The translations under genes were made by a program, and so were the position numbers. 64,000 bases of DNA, taken from positions 124,001 to 188,000 of the forward strand of contig NZ_AQQR01000008.1 in NCBI RefSeq assembly GCF_002210095.1, given 5' to 3'. Below are positions 53,230 through 62,831 of this stretch, in pieces (within the stretch, counting starts at the first letter, position 1; the number at the start of each line of letters is the position of its first letter). Source of the DNA: Marinibacterium profundimaris (lineage in GTDB: Bacteria > Pseudomonadota > Alphaproteobacteria > Rhodobacterales > Rhodobacteraceae). The notes below the pieces were generated by a model. That model ran no database searches. It was not told the DNA's origin and saw only the letters and a list, made by a program, of their open reading frames with translations.

Positions 53230-54030
53230 ATGAGCTTTGAACGCTCGGGTGCCACGGCATTGGATTACGAGATCTGCCGCTACGGCGTGTCTCGGCTGCA
53301 TTTCCGTGGACCGAAACGGGACCTCGACGGGCCCTACGTCGCCTTTCTGGGCGGAACGGAAACCTTTGGCCGGTGCGTGCCCGTGCCTTTCCCGGCTCTC
53401 GTGGAGCAGGCGACGGGGCGCACCTGCGTGAACCTCGGCCAGAGCAATGCGGGGATCGACGCCTTCATCGGCGACCCCGAGGTGCCGCGCCTGCTGGCGG
53501 GCGCGCGGCTGTCGGTGCTGCAGGTGCCGGGCGCGACGAACATGTCGAACCGGTTCTATCGCGTGCACCCCCGCCGCAATGACCGGTTCCTCGATGCCTC
53601 GCCGATCCTGTCGTCGATATACCCGGACGTGGACTTCACGGAATTCACCTTCAACCGGCACATGCTGCAAAGCCTGAAAGCGCTGTCGGACGACCGGTTC
53701 CGCGTGGTCGAGGACGAACTGCGGACCGCTTGGTCGGCGCGGGTGCGCCTGTTCCTGCGAGGGCTGTCGTGCCCGTCGGTGCTGTTGTGGATCCGGGTGC
53801 GGACGGAGGATCCGTTGGGAGCGGATCCGCTGCTGGTGACGCGCGAGATGGTTGAGGACGTGTCGGACCTGGTCTGTGATGTGGTCGAGGTGAAGGTGGT
53901 GCCGGCGGGGGCGTCGGACGACTTCGCCGGGATGGTCGTGGGCCAGACGGAATGGCCGGTCGCGGGCCGGCTGATCGGGCCGTCGGCGCATGCCGAGATC
54001 GCGGCTGCGCTGAACCAGCTGGTGGGCTGA
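53230..54030 (+). CDS. DUF6473 family protein
   Basis: 266 residues, soluble. The opening ATALDYEICRYGVSRLHFRG and GPYVAFLGGTETFGRCVPVP, with TCVNLGQSNAGIDAFI, match the DUF6473 family of roseobacters (GDSL/sulfotransferase-like topology suspected by some but not clear here). Start at ATG 53230 gives the conserved N-terminus; ATG at 53200 and earlier starts exist. Function unknown. It lies on the opposite strand between hbd and etfA. Confidence 0.72.
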   Translation: MSFERSGATALDYEICRYGVSRLHFRGPKRDLDGPYVAFLGGTETFGRCVPVPFPALVEQATGRTCVNLGQSNAGIDAFIGDPEVPRLLAGARLSVLQVPGATNMSNRFYRVHPRRNDRFLDASPILSSIYPDVDFTEFTFNRHMLQSLKALSDDRFRVVEDELRTAWSARVRLFLRGLSCPSVLLWIRVRTEDPLGADPLLVTREMVEDVSDLVCDVVEVKVVPAGASDDFAGMVVGQTEWPVAGRLIGPSAHAEIAAALNQLVG

Positions 54031-54040
54031 GCCCCGGCCA

Positions 54041-54070
54041 TGAAAAAGGCCCGCCGGTGGGGCGGGCCTT
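54041..54070 (-). terminator. Intrinsic terminator of etfA
   Basis: AAGGCCCGCC (54046-54055) pairs with GGCGGGCCTT (54061-54070) around a 5-base loop. On the minus strand five T follow. It may also stop the DUF6473 transcript. Confidence 0.8.
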
Positions 54071-54086
54071 GAAGCAGGTTTCGTGG

Positions 54087-54111
54087 CGGTGGGTTGGAAA
54101 CCCACCCTACA
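54087..54111. repeat. Palindromic element, copy 2
   Basis: GGTGGGTT (54088-54095), GGA, AACCCACC (54099-54106), then CTACA. Same layout as 10145-10168. It sits between the etfA stop and its terminator. Confidence 0.7.
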
Positions 54112-54117
54112 CGCGCG

Positions 54118-55044
54118 TCAGAGCTTTTCGACCAGTTCGGGAACGGCGGTGAAGAGGTCGGCGACCAGCCCGTAATCGGCGACCTGGAAGATCGGCGCCT
54201 CTTCGTCCTTGTTGATCGCGACGATGACCTTGCTGTCCTTCATGCCCGCAAGGTGCTGAATCGCGCCGGAAATCCCCACGGCAACGTAAAGATCCGGTGC
54301 CACGACCTTGCCGGTCTGGCCCACCTGCCAGTCGTTCGGGGCATAACCCGAATCGACCGCCGCGCGCGACGCGCCAACAGCGGCGCCCAGCTTGTCGGCC
54401 AGTTTCTCGATCAGCGCGAAATCCTCTTCCGAACCGACGCCGCGGCCGCCGGAGACGACGATGCCGGCCGAGGTCAGCTCGGGGCGGTCGCTCTCGGCCA
54501 CCTTGTCCTCGACCCATTCCGACAGGCCGGGGTTCTCGGCGGCGCCGATGGTCTCGACCGTGGCCGAGCCACCGTCGCCGGCGGCGTCGAAGGTCGAGGT
54601 CCGGAAGGTGATAACCTTCCGTTCATCTTTCGACTTTACCGTCTGGATCGCGTTGCCGGCATAGATCGGGCGCTCGAACGTATCGGCATCCACCACGCCC
54701 GAGACGTCCGACAGGATCATCACGTCGAGGAGGGCAGCAACACGCGGCATCACGTTCTTCGCGTCCGTCGTGGCGGGCGCCACGATGTGGCTGTAATCGC
54801 CCGCGAGCGACACGATCAGCGCGGCGGTGGGTTCCGCCAGGCGGTGCCCCAGCGTGTCATCCTCGGCGACCAGCACCTTGGCCACGCCGTCGAGCTTGGC
54901 GGCGGCTTCGCCAGCCGCTGCGGCCGACGCACCGGCGCACAGGACAGTCACGTCGCCCAGGGATTTCGCAGCCGTCACCGCCTTGGCGGTGGCATCGAGA
55001 GAGAGTTCACCGGAGGTAACCTCGGCAAGCAGCAGAACAGCCAT
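54118..55044 (-). CDS. etfA: Electron transfer flavoprotein subunit alpha
   Basis: 308 residues. The C-terminal FAD domain has VVSGGRGVGSEEDFALIEKL, AAVDSGYAPNDWQVGQTGK and ISGAIQHLAGMKDSKVIVAI. N-terminal domain I begins [20 protein letters not shown]. It receives electrons from acyl-CoA dehydrogenases such as Mcd and passes them to ETF-ubiquinone oxidoreductase. Its start overlaps the etfB stop by one base. Normal length. Confidence 0.97.
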   Translation of the reverse strand: MAVLLLAEVTSGELSLDATAKAVTAAKSLGDVTVLCAGASAAAAGEAAAKLDGVAKVLVAEDDTLGHRLAEPTAALIVSLAGDYSHIVAPATTDAKNVMPRVAALLDVMILSDVSGVVDADTFERPIYAGNAIQTVKSKDERKVITFRTSTFDAAGDGGSATVETIGAAENPGLSEWVEDKVAESDRPELTSAGIVVSGGRGVGSEEDFALIEKLADKLGAAVGASRAAVDSGYAPNDWQVGQTGKVVAPDLYVAVGISGAIQHLAGMKDSKVIVAINKDEEAPIFQVADYGLVADLFTAVPELVEKL

Positions 55045-55802
55045 CAGACGATCCCCTTCTCTTTGAGTTTGGCCACCAGTGTATCCACGTCCGGCACCAT
55101 CTCGCCGGCCTTGCGGGCTTCGGGTTCGGCCGTTTTCACGATCTCAAGGCGCGGGCTGACGTCGACGCCGTAATCCTCGGCGGTCTTCTCGTCGAGCGGC
55201 TTCTTCTTCGCCTTCATGATATTGGGCAGCGAGGCATAGCGCGGCTCGTTCAGGCGCAGGTCGACCGAGACGATCGCCGGCATCTTGACCTTGATGGTCT
55301 GCAGGCCGCCGTCGACCTCGCGGGTGACCATGGCGCTGTCGCCGTCGATGTTCACCTCGGAGGCGAAGGTCGCCTGGGACCAGCCCAGCAGAGCCGACAG
55401 CATCTGGCCGGTGGCGTTCATGTCGTTGTCGATCGCCTGCTTGCCGCAGAGCACGAGGCCCGGCTGCTCTTCGTCGATGATGCCCTTTAGGATCTTGGCG
55501 ACGGCAAGCGGTTCGATATCGTTGTGCACGTCATCGGCGGCAACAACGAGGATCGCACGGTCGGCCCCCATGGCCAGCGCGGTGCGCAGTGTTTCCTGCG
55601 CCTGCTTCACGCCGATGGAAACGGCGACGATCTCTTCGGCGGCGCCTTTTTCCTTCAGGCGGATCGCCTCTTCGACGGCAATCTCGTCGAAGGGGTTCAT
55701 CGACATCTTCACGTTGGCGAGATCGACACCGCTGCCGTCCGCCTTCACGCGGACCTTCACGTTGTAGTCGATCACGCGCTTGACAGGTACCAGTACCTTC
55801 AT
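55044..55802 (-). CDS. etfB: Electron transfer flavoprotein subunit beta
   Basis: 252 residues. [20 protein letters not shown] is the conserved opening, followed by [19 protein letters not shown], the AMP-binding [20 protein letters not shown] and [20 protein letters not shown] (ETF beta signature, with the lysine that is methylated in some species). Encoded upstream of etfA on the same strand. Followed in the other direction by 238 bases without a gene. Confidence 0.97.
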   Translation of the reverse strand: MKVLVPVKRVIDYNVKVRVKADGSGVDLANVKMSMNPFDEIAVEEAIRLKEKGAAEEIVAVSIGVKQAQETLRTALAMGADRAILVVAADDVHNDIEPLAVAKILKGIIDEEQPGLVLCGKQAIDNDMNATGQMLSALLGWSQATFASEVNIDGDSAMVTREVDGGLQTIKVKMPAIVSVDLRLNEPRYASLPNIMKAKKKPLDEKTAEDYGVDVSPRLEIVKTAEPEARKAGEMVPDVDTLVAKLKEKGIV

Positions 55803-56040
55803 GCGGGCTCTCCTCTATTCGGCCAACGGCCCGACGTCGAATCGGACCTGACTGTGCTGGAGGTCTTGATAACGACCCCCCATCACCCGAAACAGCGCAA
55901 AATCGACGCTGTATCGACCCTCGACGCCGCGTTGGCGGCGCTGGCGTCCCCCGTGCCTGCCCCGGTGTCAAGGTCCGGGGGGCGATGACACCCCGGTTCG
56001 GGTCCGCCATGGCATGGCCGCGCGGGAACCGGCGTCAAAT

Positions 56041-56613
56041 TCAGCGGTTTGCGCCCGGCGTCCACAGCACGTCGGCCTTGCCGTTGTCGTTGGCGACCCG
56101 CGCGGCGACGAAAAACCAGTCCGACAGGCGATTCAGGTAGCGCACGGCGTGGGGATTGACCTCTTCCTCTCCAGCCAGCTCCACCGCCAGCCGTTCGGCC
56201 CGGCGGGCCACCGTCCGGCAGACATGCAGATGCGCCGACAGCGCCGTGCCGCCGGGAAGAACGAAGCTGCGCAGAGGTTCCAGAACCACGTTCATCACGT
56301 CGATCTCGGCCTCCAGCCGCGTGGTCTGGGCCTCGACCATGCGCAGGGGCGGGTATTCGGCCGTCTCGTCGGCGGCCAGGTCCGGGCGGCAGAGATCCGC
56401 GCCCAGGTCGAAGAGATCGTTCTGGATCCGCGACAGCGCGACATCGGTTTCACCCTCGGCAACCTGGCGGGCCATGCCGACATGGGCGTTCAGCTCGTCC
56501 ACGGTGCCATAGGCGGTGACGCGGGCGGCATGCTTGGCAACGCGCGTGCCATCGCCAAGCGCGGTGTCGCCCTTGTCGCCGGTGCGGGTGTAGATCTTGT
56601 TCAGGACGACCAT
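56041..56613 (-). CDS. Cob(I)alamin adenosyltransferase (PduO type)
   Basis: 190 residues. KIYTRTGDKGDTALGDGTRV is the ATP-binding N-terminus and RYLNRLSDWFFVAARVAND the C-terminal signature with the base-binding Arg and Asp. It makes adenosylcobalamin for mutases (methylmalonyl- and ethylmalonyl-CoA mutase). ATG at 56611-56613 with GGGAG upstream. It follows the twin-TM gene by 59 bases and belongs to the etf-side string. Confidence 0.94.
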   Translation of the reverse strand: MVVLNKIYTRTGDKGDTALGDGTRVAKHAARVTAYGTVDELNAHVGMARQVAEGETDVALSRIQNDLFDLGADLCRPDLAADETAEYPPLRMVEAQTTRLEAEIDVMNVVLEPLRSFVLPGGTALSAHLHVCRTVARRAERLAVELAGEEEVNPHAVRYLNRLSDWFFVAARVANDNGKADVLWTPGANR

Positions 56614-56672
56614 GTCCAGTCTCCCAGGCCTGTCGTGAGTGGATGGGGTCCGAACCGGGTTCGGATCCGCGT

Positions 56673-56870
56673 TCAGAATTTCGTATAGACGTAGATCGCG
56701 ATCAGCACGACCGCGATGAACTGCGCGATGATCCTGTAGCGCATCAGCTTGTTGGACCGTTCGCCGCGCTTGTCGCCGCTCTTGGCGAAATTGCCGAGGC
56801 CGAGCACCAGAACGACCACGACCGCCAGCATGGAGAAGACGATAAGCAGGAAGAAGGGGTCTTGGGTCAT
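56673..56870 (-). CDS. Twin-transmembrane small protein (HIG1-like)
   Basis: 65 residues: two membrane helices (FFLLIVFSMLAVVVVLVLGL and IIAQFIAVVLIAIYVY) joined by a charged loop with KSGDKRGERSNKLMRYRI. The loop, the glycine-asparagine pair (GLGNFAKSG) and the layout match the alphaproteobacterial HIG1-domain/DUF small proteins, which have been linked to cytochrome oxidase. The gene often sits beside the adenosyltransferase. Function inferred only. Confidence 0.8.
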   Translation of the reverse strand: MTQDPFFLLIVFSMLAVVVVLVLGLGNFAKSGDKRGERSNKLMRYRIIAQFIAVVLIAIYVYTKF

Positions 56871-56967
56871 GGGACTGCCTTTCTTGGGTTGCCCGACATG
56901 TAGACCGGGACAGGGCAAAAGCGAACCGGGTCTTCGCCCCCGGTCCCCGTCCGGACAAGTCCGCAGG

Positions 56968-57795
56968 CTATATCCGGTCGATGATCCGGTCCACCACCCG
57001 CGTCGGCAGCAGCCGCATCAGGATCCCGGTGATCCAGGTCGCCGTGGTCACGTAATGGCGCGGCTTGGGGTGGTCGCTTTGCAGGATTTTCAGCAGCCGC
57101 TCCGACACGGCCGAGGCCGGCAGCTCGAACTGGTCCTTCGTTTCGGTCTCGGCATAAAGGCGGGGGACAAGCCCGGTCTCATACAGATCGCGCCGGGCCG
57201 AGGCCTTCCAGTCGATGTAGCGTTCGAACCAGGCCACGCCGTTGCGGCGGAACTTCGTGGTGATCGGCCCCGGTTCGATCAGGACCACCTTGATACCGCT
57301 GTCGCGCAACTCCAGCCGCAGGGTGTCGGTCAGCGCCTCCAGCGCGTGCTTGGTCGCGGCATAGGCCCCGCGAAACCGCATGAAGCCCAGCCCCAGCGCC
57401 GAGGAGCATTGCACGATATGGCCATGCCCCTGCGCCCGCATCACCGGAACGACGCGGCGCGTCAGCTCGTGCCAGCCGAAGAAATTCGCCTCGAAGATCG
57501 CGCGCAGCCCGTCGGTGGGCAGATCCTCGACCAGGCCCGACAGCGAATGGGCGCCGTTGTTGAACAGCGCATCCAGCCTGCCGCCGGTCGCCTCCAGCAC
57601 CTCGGCCAGGGCGGCGTCGATGCTGGCCGGATCGGTGTAATCGAGGCGCGGGCTTTCGAATCCCATGGCGGCCAGCCGGTCGCAATCGGCCTGCTGGCGG
57701 CAGCTGGCGAAGACGCGCCAGCCGGCGGCCTTCAGGGTCTGGGCGGCATCAAGACCGATGCCCGAGGAGCAGCCGGTGATCAGGATGGATTTCAT
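56968..57795 (-). CDS. Short-chain dehydrogenase/reductase
   Basis: 275 residues. Cofactor loop TGCSSGIG (7-14), structural NNGAH (79-83), catalytic Ser near 131 and Tyr145/Lys149 (YAATKHA). ATG at 57793-57795; the frame is open further upstream. The C-terminus is hydrophobic and may associate with the membrane. Function unspecified. It lies 97 bases upstream of the twin-TM gene. Confidence 0.88.
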   Translation of the reverse strand: MKSILITGCSSGIGLDAAQTLKAAGWRVFASCRQQADCDRLAAMGFESPRLDYTDPASIDAALAEVLEATGGRLDALFNNGAHSLSGLVEDLPTDGLRAIFEANFFGWHELTRRVVPVMRAQGHGHIVQCSSALGLGFMRFRGAYAATKHALEALTDTLRLELRDSGIKVVLIEPGPITTKFRRNGVAWFERYIDWKASARRDLYETGLVPRLYAETETKDQFELPASAVSERLLKILQSDHPKPRHYVTTATWITGILMRLLPTRVVDRIIDRI

Positions 57796-57994
57796 GAGAG
57801 GCGTCCGGGGCGCTGGGAAGGGGGCGGTCAGGGCGGTCTTGCGGGCAGGGCGGGCGCATGTCACGCGCAAAAACGCCGGCCCCCGAGGGAACCGGCGCAT
57901 GAAGATCCTAGATCCGGGATTTCCGGCGGGTCAAGCCGAACCCGCCGTCCTGCAGCTCCGTCGGCCTATGGCGTAAGCCCCGTCGGCGGCCCCG

Positions 57995-58777
57995 TCAGCC
58001 CCCGGTCCGGGACAGCAGGTAATCCGCCATCCAGCCCACGGGCCCACCGTTGATCGGCCGCAGCTTGACCCAGCCGTCACCGGGATCGGCGAGGATCTCG
58101 ACCTTCGTGCTGCGGTCGAGCTGTGCCAGCACCGAGTAGTTCGTGCCCGGACCGTTGCGCATGTTCACCCGGTTCCCATCGACCGCGCGGATGTCGCGCT
58201 GGTCCGAGATCACCTCGCGCGCCGGGGCACGGGCGGGATCGGGCGCCGAATTCACCGGGTTCGCCACCGCGGTTGCAAGTGTCGGGCGCACCGTCATGGA
58301 GTTGTCTTCCTCGGGGGCGCGATCCTGTACCAGCGGCGTGGCAAAGAGCGAGGGGTTGTCCGCCAGCGACACCAGCGTCACGCCGGGCGTCTCCATCGCG
58401 CTGTCGGCTTCGCCCGGGAAAAAGCCGGTGCCGGGCGTGGCGGCGGCAAGCACCGTTTGCGCGCCCGAGGCCGAGGCGGGCCGGATCCCGCCCTTGTTGG
58501 CTCCACCCGGATTGGCGATCTCTTCGCTGTCCACCGCGGCCATGGCCTCCTTGCGCGAGGCGCGGGAGCTTGTGACCTGCGGGAGCGTGGCGGTAGAGGA
58601 GGTGGCGGTAGAGGAGAGTGAGGCGGTCTTGATGCGGGCTGCGTCGTCCGACTCGAAGATCGGGCTTTCCGCGGCGGCCTGCTGTCTAAGTTCCGATCGT
58701 GGCACGAAATCGGCGCCGCCGCTCAGTTCGTAGAAAACAAAGGTCATCACGACCAGACACATCAGGACAAAAGGCAC
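57995..58777 (-). CDS. SH3-domain membrane-anchored protein, GTG start
   Basis: 260 residues from GTG at 58775-58777 (ATG at 58760-58762 is an alternative). A hydrophobic segment near the N-terminus (FVLMCLVVMTFVFYELSGG) is probably a signal anchor. The middle, rich in Ala/Ser/Thr/Pro, is disordered. The C-terminal 65 residues form a bacterial SH3 domain (NVRNGPGTNY-type motif, here VNMRNGPGTNYSVL, then DGWVKLRPINGGPVGWM), usually peptidoglycan binding. Roughly convergent with nothing; divergent to parC across 265 bases. Confidence 0.8.
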   Translation of the reverse strand: MPFVLMCLVVMTFVFYELSGGADFVPRSELRQQAAAESPIFESDDAARIKTASLSSTATSSTATLPQVTSSRASRKEAMAAVDSEEIANPGGANKGGIRPASASGAQTVLAAATPGTGFFPGEADSAMETPGVTLVSLADNPSLFATPLVQDRAPEEDNSMTVRPTLATAVANPVNSAPDPARAPAREVISDQRDIRAVDGNRVNMRNGPGTNYSVLAQLDRSTKVEILADPGDGWVKLRPINGGPVGWMADYLLSRTGG

Positions 58778-59042
58778 GTCACATCCCCCCCGGGATTTCT
58801 TGCTCGCCCGTCGTGGGCACTCGCTTGGACCGGAAACACCCATGGCAGCGGGGTAGTTCCGAAATTTTAGGCCAGCAGGCGATTCGCACCAACCGTCAAT
58901 TTGTAGGCAATTTTGCCGATCCCCCTTTTATTCAAGGGTCTGAGGGGCTTCGGTCAGCAGATCACGGCGCCGTGATGACCGGGTGATCGTGGGGTCATCT
59001 TGGGGATTTACGCCCATCCTCTGGGGGCGTATCACCAGATCC

Positions 59043-61385
59043 ATGAACGACAAGGTCGACGACCCCAATATGGACCCGGCGCCGCAAGGCGCCGTGCCAG
59101 AGCCGCTCCGCCGGGCCATCGGCGAGCGCTATCTCACCTATGCGCTGAGCACGATCATGCACCGCGCACTGCCCGATGCGCGGGACGGGCTGAAGCCGGT
59201 GCACCGGCGAATCCTCTACGCCATGCGCGAGCTGCGGTTGTCGCCCGACGGACGGTTCCGCAAGTCGTCCAAGATCTCGGGCGACGTGATGGGTAATTAT
59301 CACCCGCACGGCGACGCCGCGATCTACGACGCGATGGCGCGGCTGGCGCAGGATTTCAACGTGCGCTACCCGCTGGTGGACGGGCAGGGCAACTTCGGCA
59401 ACATCGACGGCGACAACCCGGCCGCCTCGCGCTACACCGAGGCGCGGATGACCGTCGTGGCCGAGGCGCTGCTGCGGGGCCTCGACGAGGATGCCGTCGA
59501 TTTCCGGGACAATTACGACGGGACGCTGACCGAGCCCGCCGTGCTGCCGGCCGAGTTTCCGAACCTGCTGGCCAATGGCGCCGCGGGCATCGCCGTGGGC
59601 ATGGCGACGAACATCCCGCCCCACAACATCGTGGAACTGGTCGACGCCTGCCTGCACCTGATCAAGACGCCGGATGCCCGCGACGACACGCTGCTGAACT
59701 ACATCCCCGGCCCGGATTTCCCGACCGGCGGCACCATCGTGGAGCCGAAGGAGAGCATCGCCCAGGCCTATCGCACCGGCCGTGGCGCCTTCCGCCTGCG
59801 CTGCCACTACCATGTCGAGGATCTCGGCCGCGGCCAGTGGCAGATCGTGGTCACGGAAATCCCCTACCAGGTGCAGAAATCGCGCCTGATCGAGAAGCTC
59901 GCCGAAGTGATCCAGACCAAGAAGGTCCCGATCCTGGCCGATGTGCGGGACGAAAGCGCCGACGACATCCGCGTCGTGCTGGAACCCCGGTCGAAGAATG
60001 TCGATCCCGACCTGCTGATGGGGATGCTCTACCGCAACTCGGATCTCGAGGTGCGGTTCTCGATGAACATGAACGTGCTGATCGACGGGCTCACGCCCAA
60101 GGTCTGCTCGCTCAAGGAAGTGCTGCGCGCCTTCCTCGACCACCGGCAGGAGGTGCTTCAGCGGCGCTCGCGTCACCGGCTGGCCAAGATCGACAAGCGG
60201 CTGGAAGTGCTCGAAGGCTTCATCATCGCCTTCCTGAACCTTGACCGCGTGATCGACATCATCCGCTACGACGAAGACCCCAAGGCCGCGCTGATGCGCG
60301 AGGACTGGTCGCGGGATTTCGTGCGCGCCACCGACGAAAGCGATTACCTCACCCCGCCCCCGGGCGAGGGCGAGCTGACCGAGGTGCAGACCGACGCGAT
60401 CCTGAACATGCGCCTGCGCTCGTTGCGGCGGCTCGAAGAGATGGAGCTGCTGCGCGAACAGGCCGAGCTGATGGAAGAGCGCGCCGGGCTTGAGGACCTG
60501 CTCGAGGATCCGGCCAAGCAATGGGCGGCGATCTCGGACCAGCTGAAAGAGACGCGCAAGACCTTCGGCAAGGATTACGCCGGCGGCGCCCGCCGCACCC
60601 GCTTTGCCGAGGCGGGCGAGGTCGAGGACGTGCCGCTGGAGGCAATGATCGACCGCGAGCCGATCACCGTGGTCTGTTCGGAAATGGGCTGGGTCCGCGC
60701 CATGAAGGGCCATATCGACCTCGGCTCCGAGCTGAAGTTCAAGGACGGCGACGGCCCGCGCTTCATCTTCCATGCCGAGACCACCGACCGGCTGCTGGTC
60801 TTCGGCTCGAACGGGCGGTTCTACACCGTCTCGGCCGCGAACCTGCCCGGCGGGCGCGGCATGGGCGAGCCGCTGCGCCTGATGGTCGATCTGCCCAACG
60901 ACATCCGCATCATCGATTTCTTCATCCACAAGCCGGGCGGGAAGCTGATCGTCGCCTCGCATGGCGGCAACGGGTTCCTGGTGCCCGAGGAAGAGATCGT
61001 CGCCCAGACCCGGGCGGGCAAGCAGGTGCTGAACGTCAAGGACGACGTGGCCAAGATCTGCAAGCGCGTCGCCGGGGATCACGTGGCCGTGGTGTCGGAA
61101 AACGGTCGCCTTCTGGTCTTCCCGCTGGCCGAGCTGCCCGAGATGACGCGCGGCAAGGGCGTGCGGCTGCAGAAATACAACCAGGTGCGCGGCCGCCAGG
61201 GCACGCTGGAGCTGGACGGCGGGCTGTCTGACCTGACGACCTTCCTGTTCTCCGAAGGTCTGACCTGGCCCATGGGCGGCGGCCGCACCCGGCACGAACC
61301 GGATATGACCGACTGGCTGGGCAAACGCGCAGGCGTGGGCAAGAAGCCCCCGCACGGCTTCCCGCGCGATTACAAGTTCGGCTGA
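59043..61385 (+). CDS. parC: DNA topoisomerase IV subunit A
   Basis: 780 residues. Breaks and rejoins DNA via Tyr131 (ASRYTEARM). Marks: [32 protein letters not shown], and [11 protein letters not shown]. The C-terminal six-blade pinwheel (from ~510) wraps DNA, with the box QRGRQGTL-like [16 protein letters not shown] 59043 (MNDKVDD); 20 residues of upstream frame (open to 58983) look unlike the family. Partner parE is elsewhere. A strong terminator follows. Confidence 0.97.
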   Translation: MNDKVDDPNMDPAPQGAVPEPLRRAIGERYLTYALSTIMHRALPDARDGLKPVHRRILYAMRELRLSPDGRFRKSSKISGDVMGNYHPHGDAAIYDAMARLAQDFNVRYPLVDGQGNFGNIDGDNPAASRYTEARMTVVAEALLRGLDEDAVDFRDNYDGTLTEPAVLPAEFPNLLANGAAGIAVGMATNIPPHNIVELVDACLHLIKTPDARDDTLLNYIPGPDFPTGGTIVEPKESIAQAYRTGRGAFRLRCHYHVEDLGRGQWQIVVTEIPYQVQKSRLIEKLAEVIQTKKVPILADVRDESADDIRVVLEPRSKNVDPDLLMGMLYRNSDLEVRFSMNMNVLIDGLTPKVCSLKEVLRAFLDHRQEVLQRRSRHRLAKIDKRLEVLEGFIIAFLNLDRVIDIIRYDEDPKAALMREDWSRDFVRATDESDYLTPPPGEGELTEVQTDAILNMRLRSLRRLEEMELLREQAELMEERAGLEDLLEDPAKQWAAISDQLKETRKTFGKDYAGGARRTRFAEAGEVEDVPLEAMIDREPITVVCSEMGWVRAMKGHIDLGSELKFKDGDGPRFIFHAETTDRLLVFGSNGRFYTVSAANLPGGRGMGEPLRLMVDLPNDIRIIDFFIHKPGGKLIVASHGGNGFLVPEEEIVAQTRAGKQVLNVKDDVAKICKRVAGDHVAVVSENGRLLVFPLAELPEMTRGKGVRLQKYNQVRGRQGTLELDGGLSDLTTFLFSEGLTWPMGGGRTRHEPDMTDWLGKRAGVGKKPPHGFPRDYKFG

Positions 61386-61455
61386 CCCGGTCGCTGGACC
61401 ACCGGTCCGGCTGATCCGGTTGCCGGAAAACCGGCCCGGACATTGCTCCAAAGAA

Positions 61456-61491
61456 AAAACCGCCCCGCGACATCGATCGCGGGGCGGTTTT
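61456..61491. terminator. Bidirectional terminator between parC and the Hint gene
   Basis: A 15-base stem AAAACCGCCCCGCGA/TCGCGGGGCGGTTTT (61456-61470 with 61477-61491), 6-base loop, A-run on one side and T-run on the other. Confidence 0.92.
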
Positions 61492-61506
61492 CGTTTGGGC
61501 GCGGCC

Positions 61507-62544
61507 TTATTCGGCGGCGTATTTCAGATCGTCATCCTCGTCGGCATCGCTCTTGGTCGCCTTCGCGCCTTCCTTGCGGGCCACGGCCAGGTCGCGGGCA
61601 TTGTCCCAGTCGATCATCGGCAGGGCGGTGGGGCCATAGGCCGTCTCGGGCGCGATCCGCAGCGCCGGGACATGGGCAAAGACCGACGACCGCTGGTCGT
61701 CGCTCAGGGCGGCCAGAGTATCGGGCGTGGGATAGAAGCTCTCGGCCTCGGCGCCGGCCGCGCGCAGCACGGCGTGGTTTTCAAGCATGACGTGGATGTA
61801 GGTGATCCGCCGTTTGCCCAGCATCTGCCGTACGCCGCGCAGCTCGGTCAGCGCGCCGGCCGGGGCCAGCGCCGCGGTATTGCCGGTCAGCTCGGCCACA
61901 TCCGGCCCGTGCAGCACCACCTGATGATCGGGCGAGACCACAAGATCGGCGGTCGGGCTGTCGGGCCCAAGGCTGCCGGCGTGGAACAGCACCGGGCGAT
62001 AGCGGTTGTCGCCGCGCACGAAAAGCACCTCGCGCCGGCCGGTCCAGGTCACGTGCATCTCGCCCTTGTCGGCGGTGGTCACGATCTCTCCGGGGCGCAG
62101 GGTCTCGACCCGGCGCGGGCCCGTGGGCGTTTCGATCGGGGTGCCGGCGGCAAAGCACAGGATGCCCGAGAACGGCTCCGGCTCGGGCAAGGAGGTCGGA
62201 GCCCCGGCCTCCACCGTCACCATGTCGCCGCCGCGCAGCCGCTGATCCCCGACCAGGCACACCCCGGCGGGCAGGCCGTTGATCGTGACCGCGTGCCCGC
62301 GCTTGCCGTCGGGCGCCGCGACCTCGGCCGTCACCTCGATCACCGCCCCGCAGGGATGGGGCGCCTCGCCCACGGTAACCGCCTGCTCCAGCTCAAGTTT
62401 TCCGGCCCCGCCCGGCACCCGCAACAGCAACGGAACCGCCTTTCCCCCTTGGAACACGAACTGTCCTGCAGTGCCCGGCTGAACGGTTTTCGACGGGTCG
62501 GCGGCGGAGAACTGGGACCACGGCTGAAGCGAGAGAACGGGCAT
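61507..62544 (-). CDS. Hint-domain (hedgehog/intein) protein
   Basis: 345 residues. The Hint core starts at C130 (ILCFAAGTPIETPTGPRRVE) and continues with LRPGEIVTTADKG, VVSPDHQVVLHG and ITYIHVMLENHAVL, the typical Hint blocks. Residues 1-129 form a beta-rich leader. No separate extein follows, and no N/HN splice terminus is visible, so trans-splicing is unlikely. Roseobacters carry several such proteins, often exported or S-layer-like. Possible function is self-processing of the N-terminal part, which is not shown. ATG 62542-62544. Confidence 0.85.
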   Translation of the reverse strand: MPVLSLQPWSQFSAADPSKTVQPGTAGQFVFQGGKAVPLLLRVPGGAGKLELEQAVTVGEAPHPCGAVIEVTAEVAAPDGKRGHAVTINGLPAGVCLVGDQRLRGGDMVTVEAGAPTSLPEPEPFSGILCFAAGTPIETPTGPRRVETLRPGEIVTTADKGEMHVTWTGRREVLFVRGDNRYRPVLFHAGSLGPDSPTADLVVSPDHQVVLHGPDVAELTGNTAALAPAGALTELRGVRQMLGKRRITYIHVMLENHAVLRAAGAEAESFYPTPDTLAALSDDQRSSVFAHVPALRIAPETAYGPTALPMIDWDNARDLAVARKEGAKATKSDADEDDDLKYAAE

Positions 62545-62646
62545 CGGAACGGACCTTTCTGGTACGGAACTGCAACTGAAGTGACACTGAAAACTTGTTT
62601 CCGGGCACATTCTGCGCATTCGCGATGACCAGAAAGGGGAGTAATT

Positions 62647-62686
62647 GTGTCGGTTTTGCCATAATTTCCCGGCGAATTGCCGACAC
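62647..62686. repeat. Seven-base inverted repeat upstream of the Hint gene
   Basis: GTGTCGG (62647-62653) and CCGACAC (62680-62686), 26 bases apart, about 100 bases before the Hint start codon. Could be a protein site. Weak evidence alone. The 287-base gap holds no gene. Confidence 0.35.
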
Positions 62687-62831
62687 CCCCCTTTTCGGAG
62701 GAGAACTGCCCACGCGCCCGGCACGCCTCGGCAAATGTCCGCCCACCGTTCCTTTCGAACTGTGAATTGAACCTCTGGGCCAGCCGGTCTATCAGCGTCA
62801 GGTCACTTCAGATTGCCGCAAGAGAGGCCCG

